From NCBI RefSeq assembly GCF_001562255.1, contig NZ_CP014301.1, forward strand, positions 2,232,001-2,296,000: a stretch of DNA of 64,000 bases, read 5' to 3'. Positions 1 through 11,018 of the stretch are shown here, piece after piece. This stretch comes from Bosea sp. PAMC 26642 (GTDB lineage: Bacteria > Pseudomonadota > Alphaproteobacteria > Rhizobiales > Beijerinckiaceae). Numbering within the stretch: position 1 is the first letter of the stretch; the number at the start of each line of letters is the position of its first letter. The notes beneath the pieces are model-generated. The model had not been told where the DNA came from. It saw only the letters and a list, made by a program, of their open reading frames with translations, and did no database searches. The translations under genes and the position numbers were made by a program.

Positions 1-1388
1 GCCGCGTCCTTGTCGGCGAACTCCGTGCCGCAGGCCTTGGTGAAGGCCGGCTCGTAGGCGACCACGACATCGCCCGGCAGCCGCTCCTTCAGTGCCTCGG
101 GCAGCGCCTGGATGACGCGGCGGCCGAGGCCTGCAGGGTCCGTCCAGACCCGCTCGTCTTCCGGGCGCGCCATCGCGCCGATCACCGCGACGGATTTCAC
201 CGTCGGCGCGATCGGCAACGTGCCATCGGCGTTCTTGAGCAGGATGACGCTTTCCTGTGCAGCCCGCAGCGCGACCTCGCGTGCCTCCGCCGTCTGCATC
301 AGGGCAGGCGCCGCAGCGGGGTCGACATCGGCGCGCTCGAACAGGCCGAGATGGAATTTCACCCGCAGTACCCGGCGCACCGCCTCGTCGAGCGCCTTCA
401 CCGGCACGCGCCCGGCCTTCACCTCGTTGCCGAGATGCTTGAGATAGACATCGCCCATCATATCCATGTCGATGCCGGCGAGCAGCGCCTTGCGCGCCGC
501 CTCGGCATCGTCCTTGGCGATGCCGTGCAGTCTCAGCTCCGTGATCGAGCCGAAATCCGAGGTGACGAAGCCGCGGAAGCCCCATTTGCCACGCAGAAGA
601 TCGGTCAACATCCCGCGATGGGCGGTCGCCGGCAGCCCGTTCAGCGCATTGAACGCCGCCATCACCGTCATCGCCCCGGCCTCGAACGCGGCCTTGAATG
701 GTGGCAGGTGCAAATCGTGCAGCTGGCTCGTCGGGATCCAGGTCGAATTGTAGTCGCGACCGCCCTCGCCTGCGCCATAGCCGACGAAGTGCTTCACTGT
801 GGCCGCGACCCCGCCGCGCTGATAGCCATGGACGCGCGCCGCCGCCACGACCGAGGCGAAATACGGGTCCTCACCCGCGCCCTCCAACCCTCGACCCCAG
901 CGCGGATCGCGCGACATGTCGACCATCGGCGCGAAGGTCCAGTTGATGCCGGCCGCAGACGCTTCCCGGCCGGTCCAGTAGGCCGCCTGCTCGATCAGTG
1001 CCGGATTCCAGGTCGAGGCCTGGCCGAGCGGCAGCGGGAAATAGGTCGAGAAGCCGTGGACCGCGTCGAGCCCGATGATCAGCGGGATCTTCAGCCGCGT
1101 TTCGCGCACCGCCTTCTGCACCGCGAGGACTTCGCTGGGCACGACGAAGTTCATCACTGCGCCCATGCGGCCGGCCTTGATCTGCCCGATGTCGAAACCG
1201 TCGCCGCGCCCCGACAGATGCAGCTGGCCGACCTTCTCCTCCAGCGTCATCTTGCCGATCAGCGCATCGATCCGCCGCTCGATCGCCGCGGCTTCACGGC
1301 CGGTCTTCCAGGCGACGGCATCATCGGCAAGGGCCGCGAGCGGCAAAGCGAGGCAGGCAAGCAAGGCAGCGACGAGCCGCAACATCAT
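1..1388 (-). CDS. Glycoside hydrolase family 3 beta-glucosidase (C-terminus outside window)
   Basis: Secreted or periplasmic exo-acting GH3 enzyme expected to release terminal beta-linked glucose (BglX-like). The frame opens with two ATGs at 1388 and 1385 and a hydrophobic leader (about residues 1-22, ending ALADD), followed by the usual GH3 start IDALIGKMTLEEKVGQLHL. KHFVGYG and the nucleophile motif VTSDFGSI (Asp at about residue 278) are both present, so the catalytic TIM-barrel is intact. After it the sandwich domain begins (ESVILLKNADGTLP). About 462 residues are visible and the gene runs off the left edge; BglX proteins are about 750 residues. It stands alone and is divergent from the YitT gene. 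Family certain, sugar specificity unknown. Confidence 0.93.
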   Translation of the reverse strand, partial: MMLRLVAALLACLALPLAALADDAVAWKTGREAAAIERRIDALIGKMTLEEKVGQLHLSGRGDGFDIGQIKAGRMGAVMNFVVPSEVLAVQKAVRETRLKIPLIIGLDAVHGFSTYFPLPLGQASTWNPALIEQAAYWTGREASAAGINWTFAPMVDMSRDPRWGRGLEGAGEDPYFASVVAAARVHGYQRGGVAATVKHFVGYGAGEGGRDYNSTWIPTSQLHDLHLPPFKAAFEAGAMTVMAAFNALNGLPATAHRGMLTDLLRGKWGFRGFVTSDFGSITELRLHGIAKDDAEAARKALLAGIDMDMMGDVYLKHLGNEVKAGRVPVKALDEAVRRVLRVKFHLGLFERADVDPAAAPALMQTAEAREVALRAAQESVILLKNADGTLPIAPTVKSVAVIGAMARPEDERVWTDPAGLGRRVIQALPEALKERLPGDVVVAYEPAFTKACGTEFADKDA

Positions 1389-1500
1389 GGAACAGGTTCT
1401 CGCAAGGCTGGCGGAGACGACGAACCGGCCCTACAGGATCGCCCGGCATGGCTCAACCGTTGCATCATGTCGCACCGGGCCGGAAGATCGGGATGTCTTG

Positions 1501-2127
1501 ATGACGGATGCCACCACTGCGATGGAAACAGGCGAGCGCCATCGCTTCTACGAAGATGTCTTCGCCATGTTGCTCGGCACCCTTTTGGTGAGCATCGGCA
1601 TCGTTCTCTACACCAAGGCGACGCTGGTCACGAGCGGGGCGGCTGGCCTCGCGCTGCTGTTTCAGGCGGCCACGGGCATCAATTTCGGCATCCTGTTCTT
1701 CGCCATCAACCTGCCCTTCTACTGGCTGGCGATCCGCCGCATGGGCTGGCGCTTCGCGGCCCGTACCTTCATCGCGGTCGGGCTCGTCTCCACCTTCACC
1801 TGGGCGACGCCGGGGTGGCTCAGGATCGAGACGGTCGATCCGATCTATGCCGCGCTCGCCGGCGGCAGTTTGATGGGGCTGGGGCTGCTTGCGCTGTTTC
1901 GCCACCGCACCGGGCTCGGCGGCGTCAACATCCTGGCGCTCTACCTGCAAGAGAAGCACGGCATCCGCGCCGGCTGGTTTCAGCTCGGCGTCGACATTCT
2001 GATCCTGTGCGGGGCGCTCTTCCTGCTGCCGCCCGACAAGGTGCTGGTCTCGCTGCTGGGCGCCGCCGTGCTGAACCTCATCCTCGCGATCAACCATAAG
2101 CCGGGGCGGTATATGGGGGTGTCGTAG
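1501..2127 (+). CDS. YitT family membrane protein
   Basis: Integral membrane protein of 208 residues with about five hydrophobic segments (for example LLGTLLVSIGIVLYT and GILFFAINLPFYWLAI). The TSGAAGLALLFQ and TGLGGVNILALYLQ stretches and the overall length match the YitT/DUF161 family, whose transport role is not established. The start chosen is the ATG at 1501; another in-frame ATG lies at 1522. Upstream in-frame sequence overlaps the divergent glucosidase promoter region and lacks family resemblance, so longer starts were discarded. No operon partner: the next gene starts 68 bases later behind its own ribosome site. Confidence 0.85.
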   Translation: MTDATTAMETGERHRFYEDVFAMLLGTLLVSIGIVLYTKATLVTSGAAGLALLFQAATGINFGILFFAINLPFYWLAIRRMGWRFAARTFIAVGLVSTFTWATPGWLRIETVDPIYAALAGGSLMGLGLLALFRHRTGLGGVNILALYLQEKHGIRAGWFQLGVDILILCGALFLLPPDKVLVSLLGAAVLNLILAINHKPGRYMGVS

Positions 2128-2195
2128 AGGCTGGTTGCCTCGGGCAGAATTCCATGGTTCCTCCGCTCCGAAGCCAAAGCGTGGAGGCGACGACC

Positions 2196-3356
2196 ATGGC
2201 CCAGCCCTTGACCATCGAAGACCTGCGCCTGCTGGCCAAGCGTCGCGTGCCGCGCATGTTCTACGACTACGCCGATTCCGGCGCCTGGACCGAGAGCACC
2301 TATCGCGCCAACGAGACCGATTTCGCAGCCATCAAGCTGCGCCAGCGCGTCGCCGTCGACATGACCGATCGCACGCTCGAATCGACCATGATCGGCGAAA
2401 AAGTGGCGATGCCGGTCGCGATCGCGCCCACCGGGATGACCGGGATGCAGCACGCAGATGGCGAGATTCTCGCCGCCAGGGCAGCAGCCAAGGCGGGCGT
2501 ACCCTTCACGCTCTCAACCATGAGCATCTGCTCGCTCGAAGATATCGCCAACCACGTCGGCAATCCCTTCTGGTTCCAGCTCTATGTGATGAAGGACCGG
2601 GACTTCAGCGCCCGCCTGATCGAGCGGGCGAAGCGCGCCGGCGTCACCGCCCTCGTGCTGACGCTCGACCTCCAGATCCTCGGCCAGCGCCACAAGGACA
2701 TCCGCAACGGCCTGTCCGCCCCGCCCAAGCCGACGCTGGCCAACCTGATCAATCTCGCCACCAAGCCGCGCTGGTGCCTGAAGATGCTCGACACGCCGCG
2801 GCGCAGCTTCGGCAACATCGTCGGACATGTCAGCGGCGTCGCCGACATGTCCTCGCTCTCCTCCTGGACCGCAGACCAGTTCGACCCCAAGCTCGACTGG
2901 GACGACATCAAGCGCATCAAGGAGCAATGGGGCGGCAAGTTGATTCTGAAAGGCATCCTCGACCCCGAGGATGCCGAGATGGCGGTCCAAAGCGGCGCCG
3001 ATGCCCTGATCGTTTCCAACCATGGCGGCCGCCAGCTCGACGGCGCACTTTCTTCCATCGCCGCCCTGCCGGCGATCGTCGAGCAGGTCGGGAACCGCAT
3101 GGAAATCCTGTTCGACGGCGGCATCCGTTCCGGCCAGGACGTGATCAAGGCGCTGGCGCTCGGCGCCCACGGCACCTTCATCGGCCGCGCGTTTCTCTAC
3201 GGGCTGGGCGCGATGGGCGAGGAAGGCGTCACCCGCTGCCTCGACATCATCAGGAAGGAGCTCGACATCACCATGGCGCTGTGCGGGCTGCGCGATGTAC
3301 GCGATGTCGATGGACGTATTCTTGTAGACGGCAATCGGCAGCGGCGGGTGCGGTGA
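2196..3356 (+). CDS. FMN-dependent alpha-hydroxy-acid dehydrogenase/oxidase (L-lactate dehydrogenase-like)
   Basis: Flavoenzyme of 386 residues in the LldD/glycolate oxidase/mandelate dehydrogenase family, oxidising a 2-hydroxy acid to the 2-oxo acid with electrons passed to quinone or oxygen. Seen: N-terminal FYDYADSGAWTE, FMN-binding APTGMTGMQHADGE, FWFQLYVM, the active-site SNHGGRQLDG with the catalytic His at about 276, and the phosphate-binding DGGIRSGQDV. The start at 2196 follows a GTGGAGG ribosome site; an upstream ATG at 2154 has none. The N-terminus resembles L-lactate dehydrogenases of rhizobia, but no permease or regulator of lactate use is adjacent, so substrate is inferred only from family. 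Confidence 0.9.
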   Translation: MAQPLTIEDLRLLAKRRVPRMFYDYADSGAWTESTYRANETDFAAIKLRQRVAVDMTDRTLESTMIGEKVAMPVAIAPTGMTGMQHADGEILAARAAAKAGVPFTLSTMSICSLEDIANHVGNPFWFQLYVMKDRDFSARLIERAKRAGVTALVLTLDLQILGQRHKDIRNGLSAPPKPTLANLINLATKPRWCLKMLDTPRRSFGNIVGHVSGVADMSSLSSWTADQFDPKLDWDDIKRIKEQWGGKLILKGILDPEDAEMAVQSGADALIVSNHGGRQLDGALSSIAALPAIVEQVGNRMEILFDGGIRSGQDVIKALALGAHGTFIGRAFLYGLGAMGEEGVTRCLDIIRKELDITMALCGLRDVRDVDGRILVDGNRQRRVR

Positions 3357-3359
3357 TGG

Positions 3360-3737
3360 TCAAATCCGGATGAGCGCGACGCTATAATCTGCGAGGATAG
3401 CATCGCCCGTCACCAGAACGAGATCGCGCCGTATGGCTTGCGCGACGATCATTCGGTCGAACGGATCGCGGTGGATCGGCGGAAGGCCGCCTGCCGCGAC
3501 TGCGTCTTCCTGCGTGATCTGCAGGCATGCGATCCCAAGCCCCGTAACGCGGACCCAGGCATCGGCGGGGAGCGCAAGCTTGCCGGCGTTGCGCTTGATC
3601 TCAAGCTCCCAGATCGTTGCAGCACTGATGGCGACGCTGTCGGCCTTGGCCATCGCATCATGAAGCCGTTGGCTGATAAAACCCGGATACAAGCCCGTCC
3701 ACCACAGCATCACATGGCTGTCGAGGAGAAGCCTCAT
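3360..3737 (-). CDS. VapC-like PIN-domain toxin
   Basis: Small 125-residue PIN-domain ribonuclease, expected to cleave RNA when free of its antitoxin. The acidic residues of the PIN fold are visible: LLLDSHVMLWW at the N-terminus (first Asp), ATIWELEIK (Glu) and HRDPFDRMIVAQA (Asp pair), followed by LVLVTGDAILADY with the last Asp. The start codon ATG at 3737 overlaps the antitoxin stop by four bases (ATGA), the usual translationally coupled antitoxin-first arrangement. The target RNA cannot be read from sequence. Confidence 0.9.
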   Translation of the reverse strand: MRLLLDSHVMLWWTGLYPGFISQRLHDAMAKADSVAISAATIWELEIKRNAGKLALPADAWVRVTGLGIACLQITQEDAVAAGGLPPIHRDPFDRMIVAQAIRRDLVLVTGDAILADYSVALIRI

Positions 3738-4054
3738 TCAGTCGGGTTCCCCCAATTTCCTCGAGCACCTTCGAAGCTATCGCTACCTTCGAACAGATCA
3801 GCCATCTCGTCATCCGGCTTCCACCAGTCGGGGTCGATTTCGGTGATCAGGCCCGCAAGCGCGCCCGGCGTCCGCCAAGCTTGGCCGGCTTCCCCGTCAC
3901 CTGTCTCCGACGCGGACGAGTGTGGCGGCAGGAGCCGAGCAATCTCGACGCCATCCTTCAGCAACACGATTTCTTCGCCCTGGCGTACCTGCTCGATCAG
4001 CCGGGCTAGGCCGCTTTGCGCTTCCTCGATCGTGACTCGGGTTTGAATGGTCAT
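3734..4054 (-). CDS. Phd/YefM-type antitoxin of the VapC-like toxin
   Basis: Protein of 106 residues preceding the PIN toxin in the same operon. The N-terminal part (TRVTIEEAQSGLARLIEQV, then GEEIVLLKDGVEIARLLP) is the Phd/YefM DNA-binding fold, which binds its own promoter; the acidic C-terminal tail (WWKPDDEMADLFEGSDSFEG) would be the toxin-neutralising part. The ATG at 4054 was chosen because the fold begins directly there; an in-frame start at 4117 adds 21 residues with no family resemblance. Overlaps the toxin by four bases. Autoregulation of the pair is expected from family knowledge. Confidence 0.85.
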   Translation of the reverse strand: MTIQTRVTIEEAQSGLARLIEQVRQGEEIVLLKDGVEIARLLPPHSSASETGDGEAGQAWRTPGALAGLITEIDPDWWKPDDEMADLFEGSDSFEGARGNWGNPTE

Positions 4055-4122
4055 GGCAGCGCTCCGAACATCTGCGATGGAGCATCGACCGTACCACATC
4101 ACGCCAAACGCCGCCAAACCCC

Positions 4123-5775
<1,653 letters not shown>

Positions 5776-5908
5776 GGGCGTGCGGGCTCCGCTGACGGAC
5801 AAGCGTTCGGGCGTGTCGGGAATGATGGCGCGTATGTAGCGAGGCGGCGCGGAAGCCGCAACCGGGGCCGTATGAAGCTTGTCAGACGGCTTCGACGAAC
5901 GACGTCTG

Positions 5909-6799
5909 CTATCCGGTAAAAATGCCCTTCAGAACGGCCCGTTGCTCCAGGATGAAATCGAAGAACGCCGCAACGCGAGGCGTCCGCCGCACATCGGGAT
6001 GCGCCAGGATCCGCCAGCTGCGCGTCAGCTCCGGGATCGGGCCGAGCACGCGCACCAGACCGTCCTCGGCGTCGCCGAGCGCGGTCGGCAAGGGTCCGAT
6101 GCCGACGCCGGATTTTACTGCAGAGACCAGTCCGAGGACGCTGTTGTTACGCACCGCGAAACGTGCCGCCGGCGCGACCTCCTTGAGCCATGTCAGCATC
6201 CGATGATCCGCCAGCGTGGCCTCGAAACCGACGAGTGGGTGCAAGGCCAGCTCCTGTACGCTCGCCGGCCGGCCGTGTCGCGCGATGTAGTCGGGGCTGG
6301 CATAGATCGCCCAAAGCGAGTCCGCGATTTTGCGCCCGACGAGTTCGTCGTCGGTATCGCCGGAGCGAAAAGCCACGTCCGCGTCGCCCTTGGCGAGGTC
6401 GAGATAGCGGTCGCTGGTGACGAATTCGACGCGCAGCCTGGTGTACCGCGCATGGAACGTGTCGAGCAGCTTCGACCGGACGATACGAAGTACGATCGGC
6501 TCGGGACAGGTCACCCTGATCACGCCCTCGAGCTCGCGCGCCGTGTCGTCGAGATGATGCTCGAGTTCGGCGACGGCGCGCGCCACGCCTTGCGCGAGCG
6601 GAAGCAGGTTCTGCCCGTCCTCGGTCAGCCGATAACCGGCGGTATGCCTGACGACCAGCTTGCGGCCGATGCGCCGTTCCAGTTCGGACAGGCGTCTCTG
6701 CACCGTCGATTGGCTGAGACCGAGCGCCCGCCCCGCTGCGATCATGCTCTGGTGCTCCGCGACCGCAAGGAAGGGCTTCAGGTCGTTCCAGTCGAACAT
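5909..6799 (-). CDS. LysR-family transcriptional regulator
   Basis: Regulator of 296 residues. The N-terminal winged helix-turn-helix spans about residues 1-60 ([20 protein letters not shown], then [14 protein letters not shown]), followed by a substrate-binding domain of LysR type ([32 protein letters not shown]). The gene is divergent from the cupin gene with 125 bases between start codons, the classical LysR layout, so the cupin gene is its most likely target. The inducer is unknown. The start ATG at 6799 gives the normal LTTR N-terminus [11 protein letters not shown]. Confidence 0.9.
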   Translation of the reverse strand: MFDWNDLKPFLAVAEHQSMIAAGRALGLSQSTVQRRLSELERRIGRKLVVRHTAGYRLTEDGQNLLPLAQGVARAVAELEHHLDDTARELEGVIRVTCPEPIVLRIVRSKLLDTFHARYTRLRVEFVTSDRYLDLAKGDADVAFRSGDTDDELVGRKIADSLWAIYASPDYIARHGRPASVQELALHPLVGFEATLADHRMLTWLKEVAPAARFAVRNNSVLGLVSAVKSGVGIGPLPTALGDAEDGLVRVLGPIPELTRSWRILAHPDVRRTPRVAAFFDFILEQRAVLKGIFTG

Positions 6800-6924
6800 T
6801 GCCGATGACCTTGCAGTCCTGAGGCCCCACGACGCAAAGCTGAGGCTGCCACACTCCGCGGCACAGGCCTACCCTTCCGGCTGCATCGACATGCTGTCGA
6901 CGCCTGTCACGGGAGGAAGGCGCC

Positions 6925-7338
6925 ATGCGCAAATCATTCTGTTCAACCGCAATGCTGGGTGTCGGCTTGCTCGCAGGTGCAGCCGCGCAGGCACAGGAAG
7001 CCGGCCTCGCCAAGCCCAATCTCGTCCTGCGGCAACTCGTCGAGGCCATGCCGCGGGAGTCCGGGCAGGAAGTACGGGTGCTGACCGCGACCTTCCAGCC
7101 CGGCGACAAGACGGTCCACCATACCCATCGTTTCCCCGTGACGGTCTATGTGCTGGAAGGCGCCTTTACGCTGGAGCTCAAGGGCAAGCCGCCGGTCGTC
7201 GTGAAAGCCGGCGAAGCCTATGTCGAGCCGCCGCTCGTCGAGATGACCGGCTACAACCGCAGCACTACGGAGCTGACCAAGGTCGTGATCTTCTATGTCA
7301 GCAGCCGGGACACCCCGTTCCTCGACCCGCTGCACTGA
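6925..7338 (+). CDS. Exported cupin-domain protein
   Basis: Single-domain cupin of 137 residues with a signal peptide (about residues 1-24, MRKSFCST...AAAQAQEAG). Cupin motif 1 is seen as PGDKTVHHTHRFPVTVYVLEG, where the HH-T-H residues would bind a metal, and motif 2 as KAGEAYVEPPLVEM. A strong ribosome site (GGGAGGAAGG) lies just upstream of the ATG at 6925. Export to the periplasm is predicted. Divergent from the LysR regulator, which probably controls it. Related proteins are annotated only as cupins; the enzymatic or binding activity is unknown. Confidence 0.85.
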   Translation: MRKSFCSTAMLGVGLLAGAAAQAQEAGLAKPNLVLRQLVEAMPRESGQEVRVLTATFQPGDKTVHHTHRFPVTVYVLEGAFTLELKGKPPVVVKAGEAYVEPPLVEMTGYNRSTTELTKVVIFYVSSRDTPFLDPLH

Positions 7339-7498
7339 CGCGACATTCAAATCGACGGTGAGCGGGAGATTGGCTCCCACATCGCGCCGCGCGAGCTTGC
7401 CTTGCGCTTCACAAACGCGCCAGCCTCGCATCTGCACGCTTTCCCCGGCCCGGCAATTGCCTAAGCTTGATCTGCTGGGACGAATGCGGGAGTGTCGG

Positions 7499-8305
7499 AT
7501 GAGGCTGCCCAAGATCCTTGTGAAGCTGGCTCTTCTGGCTGGAGCCATCCTCCCGCCCGTTCTGCCCGCCCGCGCCCAGTCCGACGAACCCGGCTGCCGC
7601 CCTGAAATGGCCTCGCTGCGCCTGCCCATCCAGCGCGCTGCGCTCGCCAAGGACGAGGTCAGGCTGACCTTTGTGGGCCATGCCAGCTTCGTGATCGAGA
7701 CGCCCGCCGGCATCAAGGCCGTGACCGACTACAACGACTATGTCCGGCCGCGCGAAACGCCCGACATCGCCACCATGAACAAGGCACATTCGACGCATAA
7801 TTCCCGCAGTCCAGACCCTGCGATCAAGCACGTCCTGCCGGGCTGGGATCCGACAGGCGCCGGCGCGGCAAAGCATGATCTGACGCTGGGCGACATGCGC
7901 GTGCGCAACGTCCCGACCAATATCCGCTCCTATTCCAGCGCGACCGATTTCGACGGCAATTCGATGTTCGTCTTCGAGATCGGCGATCTCTGCATCGCCC
8001 ATCTCGGCCATCTGCATCATCCTCTCGAGCCCGGCCATCTGCGCGCGCTCGGCCGCGTCGATGTCGTGCTGTTCCCCGTCGACGGCAGCTACACGCTGGA
8101 TCAGGAGGGCATGCTGGAGGTGCTGAAGACGCTGCAGGCCAAGGTCATGATACCCATGCACTTCTTCGGCGGCTCCAGTCTCGCGCGCTTCCTGAGCCGC
8201 ACGGAAGGCCTTTGGCCGACGGAACGCAAGGGCGAGCCGACGATCACGCTGGCCAAGGCCGCCCTCCCCGCCCAGCCGACGATCATCGTTCTGCCTGGGA
8301 ACTGA
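7499..8305 (+). CDS. Exported MBL-fold metallo-hydrolase
   Basis: Protein of 268 residues with a leader peptide (MRLPKILVKLALLAGAILPP, cleavage near ARAQ) and a UlaG-like metallo-beta-lactamase fold. Seen: LTFVGHASFVIET at the start of the fold, HLGHLHHPLEPGH in the centre, an FPVDG segment and the C-terminal MIPMHFFGG histidine. The first canonical H-x-H-x-D-H motif is replaced by KAHSTHNS, so zinc ligation may be unusual. The ATG at 7499 is preferred because it starts the leader; an in-frame ATG at 7484 would add five residues. Substrate unknown. Confidence 0.82.
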   Translation: MRLPKILVKLALLAGAILPPVLPARAQSDEPGCRPEMASLRLPIQRAALAKDEVRLTFVGHASFVIETPAGIKAVTDYNDYVRPRETPDIATMNKAHSTHNSRSPDPAIKHVLPGWDPTGAGAAKHDLTLGDMRVRNVPTNIRSYSSATDFDGNSMFVFEIGDLCIAHLGHLHHPLEPGHLRALGRVDVVLFPVDGSYTLDQEGMLEVLKTLQAKVMIPMHFFGGSSLARFLSRTEGLWPTERKGEPTITLAKAALPAQPTIIVLPGN

Positions 8306-8320
8306 GAGCGATCAGTCGCC

Positions 8321-9331
8321 TCACCCCACCAGCGCCCGCCGCCCCTCCAGCGGATAGGCCGGGTCGCTGTAGCCCGGCGTCGAGGGGTGCCCGGCCGGAA
8401 CCAGCGAATCCACGATCGCCTCGTCCTCGGCGGTGAAGTCTACATCCAGCGCCGAGAGATAGGCCTGCCACTGCTCCAGGGTGCGCGGCCCGGCGATCGC
8501 CGCCGTCAGCAAGGCGTTGTTCAGGACCCAGCGCACGGCGAACTGGATCGGCGTCAAGCCGCGTTGTTCCGCATGGACCTTGATCGTCTGCGCGATCACG
8601 AGGCTCTCCTCGCGCCATTCCGTCTGCATGATGCGCTTGTCGCCGCGTGCCGCGCGCGTGCCCTGCTGCGGCGCCTGTCCGGGCTCGTATTTTCCTGTCA
8701 GCACGCCCCGCGCCAGAGGCGAATAGGAGGCGACGCCGAGCCCGTAGAAACCGCAGGCCGGCAGATGCTCGACCTCCGGCATACGGTTCATCGCGTTGTA
8801 ATAGGGCTGGCTGACGACCGGGCGGTCGATGCCGAGCTCGTCGCAGAGCCGGCAGATTTCGGCGACCCGCCAGGAGCGATAGTTCGAGACGCCGAAATGC
8901 CGGATCTTGCCCTGCGCGACGAGATCGCCGATCGCCCGCACGGTCTCGCCCAGCGGTGTCGTGTGGTCCTCCTTGTGGAGGTAATAGATGTCGATGAAGT
9001 CGGTGCCGAGCCGGCGCAGACTGTCCTCGCAAGCCTGCATCAGCCATTTGCGCGAGAGTCCGACCTGATTGGGTCCGGAACCCATCGCATTGGCGACCTT
9101 GGTCGCTAGCACCCATGAATGCCGCTTTTCCGCAATCGCGCGCCCGGTGACCTCCTCCGAACGCCCCTCATTGTAGACGTCGGCCGTGTCGATGAAATTG
9201 ATGCCGGCGGCATGGGCATGGTCGATGATCTCGCGCGACTGCACTTCGTCCGTCGCGCCGCCGAACATCATCGTGCCCAGGCACAACGGCGAAACCTTGA
9301 GGCCCGACCGGCCGAGTTGGCGATAATCCAT
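8321..9331 (-). CDS. Aldo/keto reductase
   Basis: NADPH-dependent oxidoreductase of 336 residues of the AKR family. The catalytic tetrad is visible in order: Asp and Tyr in FIDTADVYNEGRSEEV, Lys in SWVLATKVA, His in DIYYLHKEDHTTP. The barrel is complete (MDYRQLGRSGLKVSPLCLGT start, QWQAYLSALDVDFTAED end). Convergent with the metallo-hydrolase, with 15 bases between their ends. Physiological substrate unknown; family members reduce small aldehydes and keto sugars. Confidence 0.92.
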   Translation of the reverse strand: MDYRQLGRSGLKVSPLCLGTMMFGGATDEVQSREIIDHAHAAGINFIDTADVYNEGRSEEVTGRAIAEKRHSWVLATKVANAMGSGPNQVGLSRKWLMQACEDSLRRLGTDFIDIYYLHKEDHTTPLGETVRAIGDLVAQGKIRHFGVSNYRSWRVAEICRLCDELGIDRPVVSQPYYNAMNRMPEVEHLPACGFYGLGVASYSPLARGVLTGKYEPGQAPQQGTRAARGDKRIMQTEWREESLVIAQTIKVHAEQRGLTPIQFAVRWVLNNALLTAAIAGPRTLEQWQAYLSALDVDFTAEDEAIVDSLVPAGHPSTPGYSDPAYPLEGRRALVG

Positions 9332-9515
9332 CGAAACTGCTCCTTGCGTGTGCGGTCAGCCTGCCCGAGGCGCTGCCGCTGCGCCAGCACCGGCAACGCA
9401 GCCGCGCCCTGCGGCCCGCGCCCGAAGCAGCTGGTTCACGCAAAAATCCGGGCCGGCAAGGAAATGCTTAACCTTCTATGTCACGGTTTTGTATTGCAGA
9501 CCCCGGTCGACTTCG

Positions 9516-11018
9516 ATGAACATCGCAACCCTGGTTCAGAGCCAGACATTGGCCACCTTACTGCAGGCGCTGGCGCCTGCGACGGGGCTCGTCGCCGGCA
9601 AGACGATCGCGGCACAACTGGTCTCGATCGACGGCGACGGCACGGCGACCGCATTGGTCGAGGGCATCCCGGTTTCGCTGAAACTCGCCGGTCCTGAAGC
9701 GAGGCAGGCCGCACTCCAGCCCGGGGCTACCCTGACGCTCAGGCTCGATCCGCCGGAGACGCCGGGCGCTGCTCTGCGCGCCACCCTGATCGAGACCCGC
9801 CCGCCCCCCGATCCGTCCCTGTCGGCGATGCCCAGGGCGCCCGCCCTCGCCCCGCCGGTCGCGCCGGCAGCCGCCGCCGCCGCGCTTCCAGCCGACACGG
9901 TCATCGTCTCCCCCGCGACCTCCGCATTGGCGGCAGGCACGGGCCCAGCCACCGGCCTCGCACAGCAGCGTCCCGAGGTTGCGCCGCAGCTACAGCCCCG
10001 GCAGGCCGCCATCGCGTCGCCCGATATCGCGCAGCCGGGTGTCGTCGCGTCGCCGCGCGCTTTGGCCGGCCCGCTGATCGGCTCGGCACTCGCCCATCAG
10101 GATAGCCTCGCCCCGCTCTTCGCCAATATGCGCGGCCTCGCCTCCGGCTCGGTCGCCTTGACGTTGCCGCGACCGCTGCTGGCGCTGATAGGCCAGGTTC
10201 TGGCTCAGGCGATCCCGGTCGAGCGCAAGCCCCTGACCGCACAGGTGCTGCGCGAAGCCGTGGCCAAATCCGGCCTTTTCCACGAAGCGGTCGAGGCCGG
10301 CGTCCAGCGGCCCACGCCCCAGGGCGATCTCAAGGCCGGGCTGCTCGCCTTGCGCGACGTGCTGGAGCCGCTGATCGGCGCGCACGCCCGCCCGGATGCG
10401 GCGCAGGCCGCGGACGAAGTACCGCTTCCCGCTAACCCCGAGGCCACCCATCTCCGCCCCGCGCCGCCGCGCCGCGACGGTACGCTCACGCCCCAGCCGA
10501 TCGTGGAGCCGAGCCTTTCCGCAGGCGACCGCCCGCTGGTCATCGCCCAGACTCTGCTCGACCAGACCGAGGCGGCGATCGACCGGCTGACCCTTGGACA
10601 ATACGCCTCGCTGCCGCCCGACGGGACACGGGCCGACGCCCAGCAGGGCCAGCGCTGGCTTACCGAATTGCCCCTCGCCTTCCAGGCCGGCACCGCGATC
10701 CTGCCGCTGCAGATCGAGCGCGAGCCGCCGCGCCGCGATGCGCCTGCCGGCGAGCCGCCGCTCTGGCGCCTGCGTTTCGCGCTCGATGTCGAGCCGCTCG
10801 GGCCGCTTCAGGGCATCGTGACCTTGCAGGGTCGCAGCGTCGGCGTGACGCTCTGGGCCGAACGCGAGGGCACCAGCCAACAGTTGCGCGCCGCCACGCC
10901 GGGGCTCGAAACGGCCCTCGTCGATGCCCAGTTCGAGCCCGGCACGTTCGACATCCACACCGGCCATCCGCGCGTGATGCAGCCCACCGCCGGCCAATTC
11001 CTGGACCGGCTGTCATGA
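9516..11018 (+). CDS. FliK-like hook-length-control-related protein
   Basis: Protein of 500 residues: an N-terminal beta-rich segment (ALAPATGLVAGKTIAAQLV, SLKLAGPEARQAALQPGA), a long Ala/Pro-rich disordered middle (about 110-330) and a C-terminal folded domain (about 400-490, WRLRFALDVEPLGPLQGIVT, LWAEREGTSQQLRA) resembling the conserved FliK C-terminus. In flagella FliK measures hook length and flips the export switch through the FlhB cytoplasmic domain. The stop overlaps the start of the FlhB-like gene (ATGA at 11015), so the two are translated together. The ATG at 9516 was chosen because upstream frame sequence is repetitive and uninformative. The FliK assignment is an inference from the C-terminal domain and the partner. 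Confidence 0.65.
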   Translation: MNIATLVQSQTLATLLQALAPATGLVAGKTIAAQLVSIDGDGTATALVEGIPVSLKLAGPEARQAALQPGATLTLRLDPPETPGAALRATLIETRPPPDPSLSAMPRAPALAPPVAPAAAAAALPADTVIVSPATSALAAGTGPATGLAQQRPEVAPQLQPRQAAIASPDIAQPGVVASPRALAGPLIGSALAHQDSLAPLFANMRGLASGSVALTLPRPLLALIGQVLAQAIPVERKPLTAQVLREAVAKSGLFHEAVEAGVQRPTPQGDLKAGLLALRDVLEPLIGAHARPDAAQAADEVPLPANPEATHLRPAPPRRDGTLTPQPIVEPSLSAGDRPLVIAQTLLDQTEAAIDRLTLGQYASLPPDGTRADAQQGQRWLTELPLAFQAGTAILPLQIEREPPRRDAPAGEPPLWRLRFALDVEPLGPLQGIVTLQGRSVGVTLWAEREGTSQQLRAATPGLETALVDAQFEPGTFDIHTGHPRVMQPTAGQFLDRLS

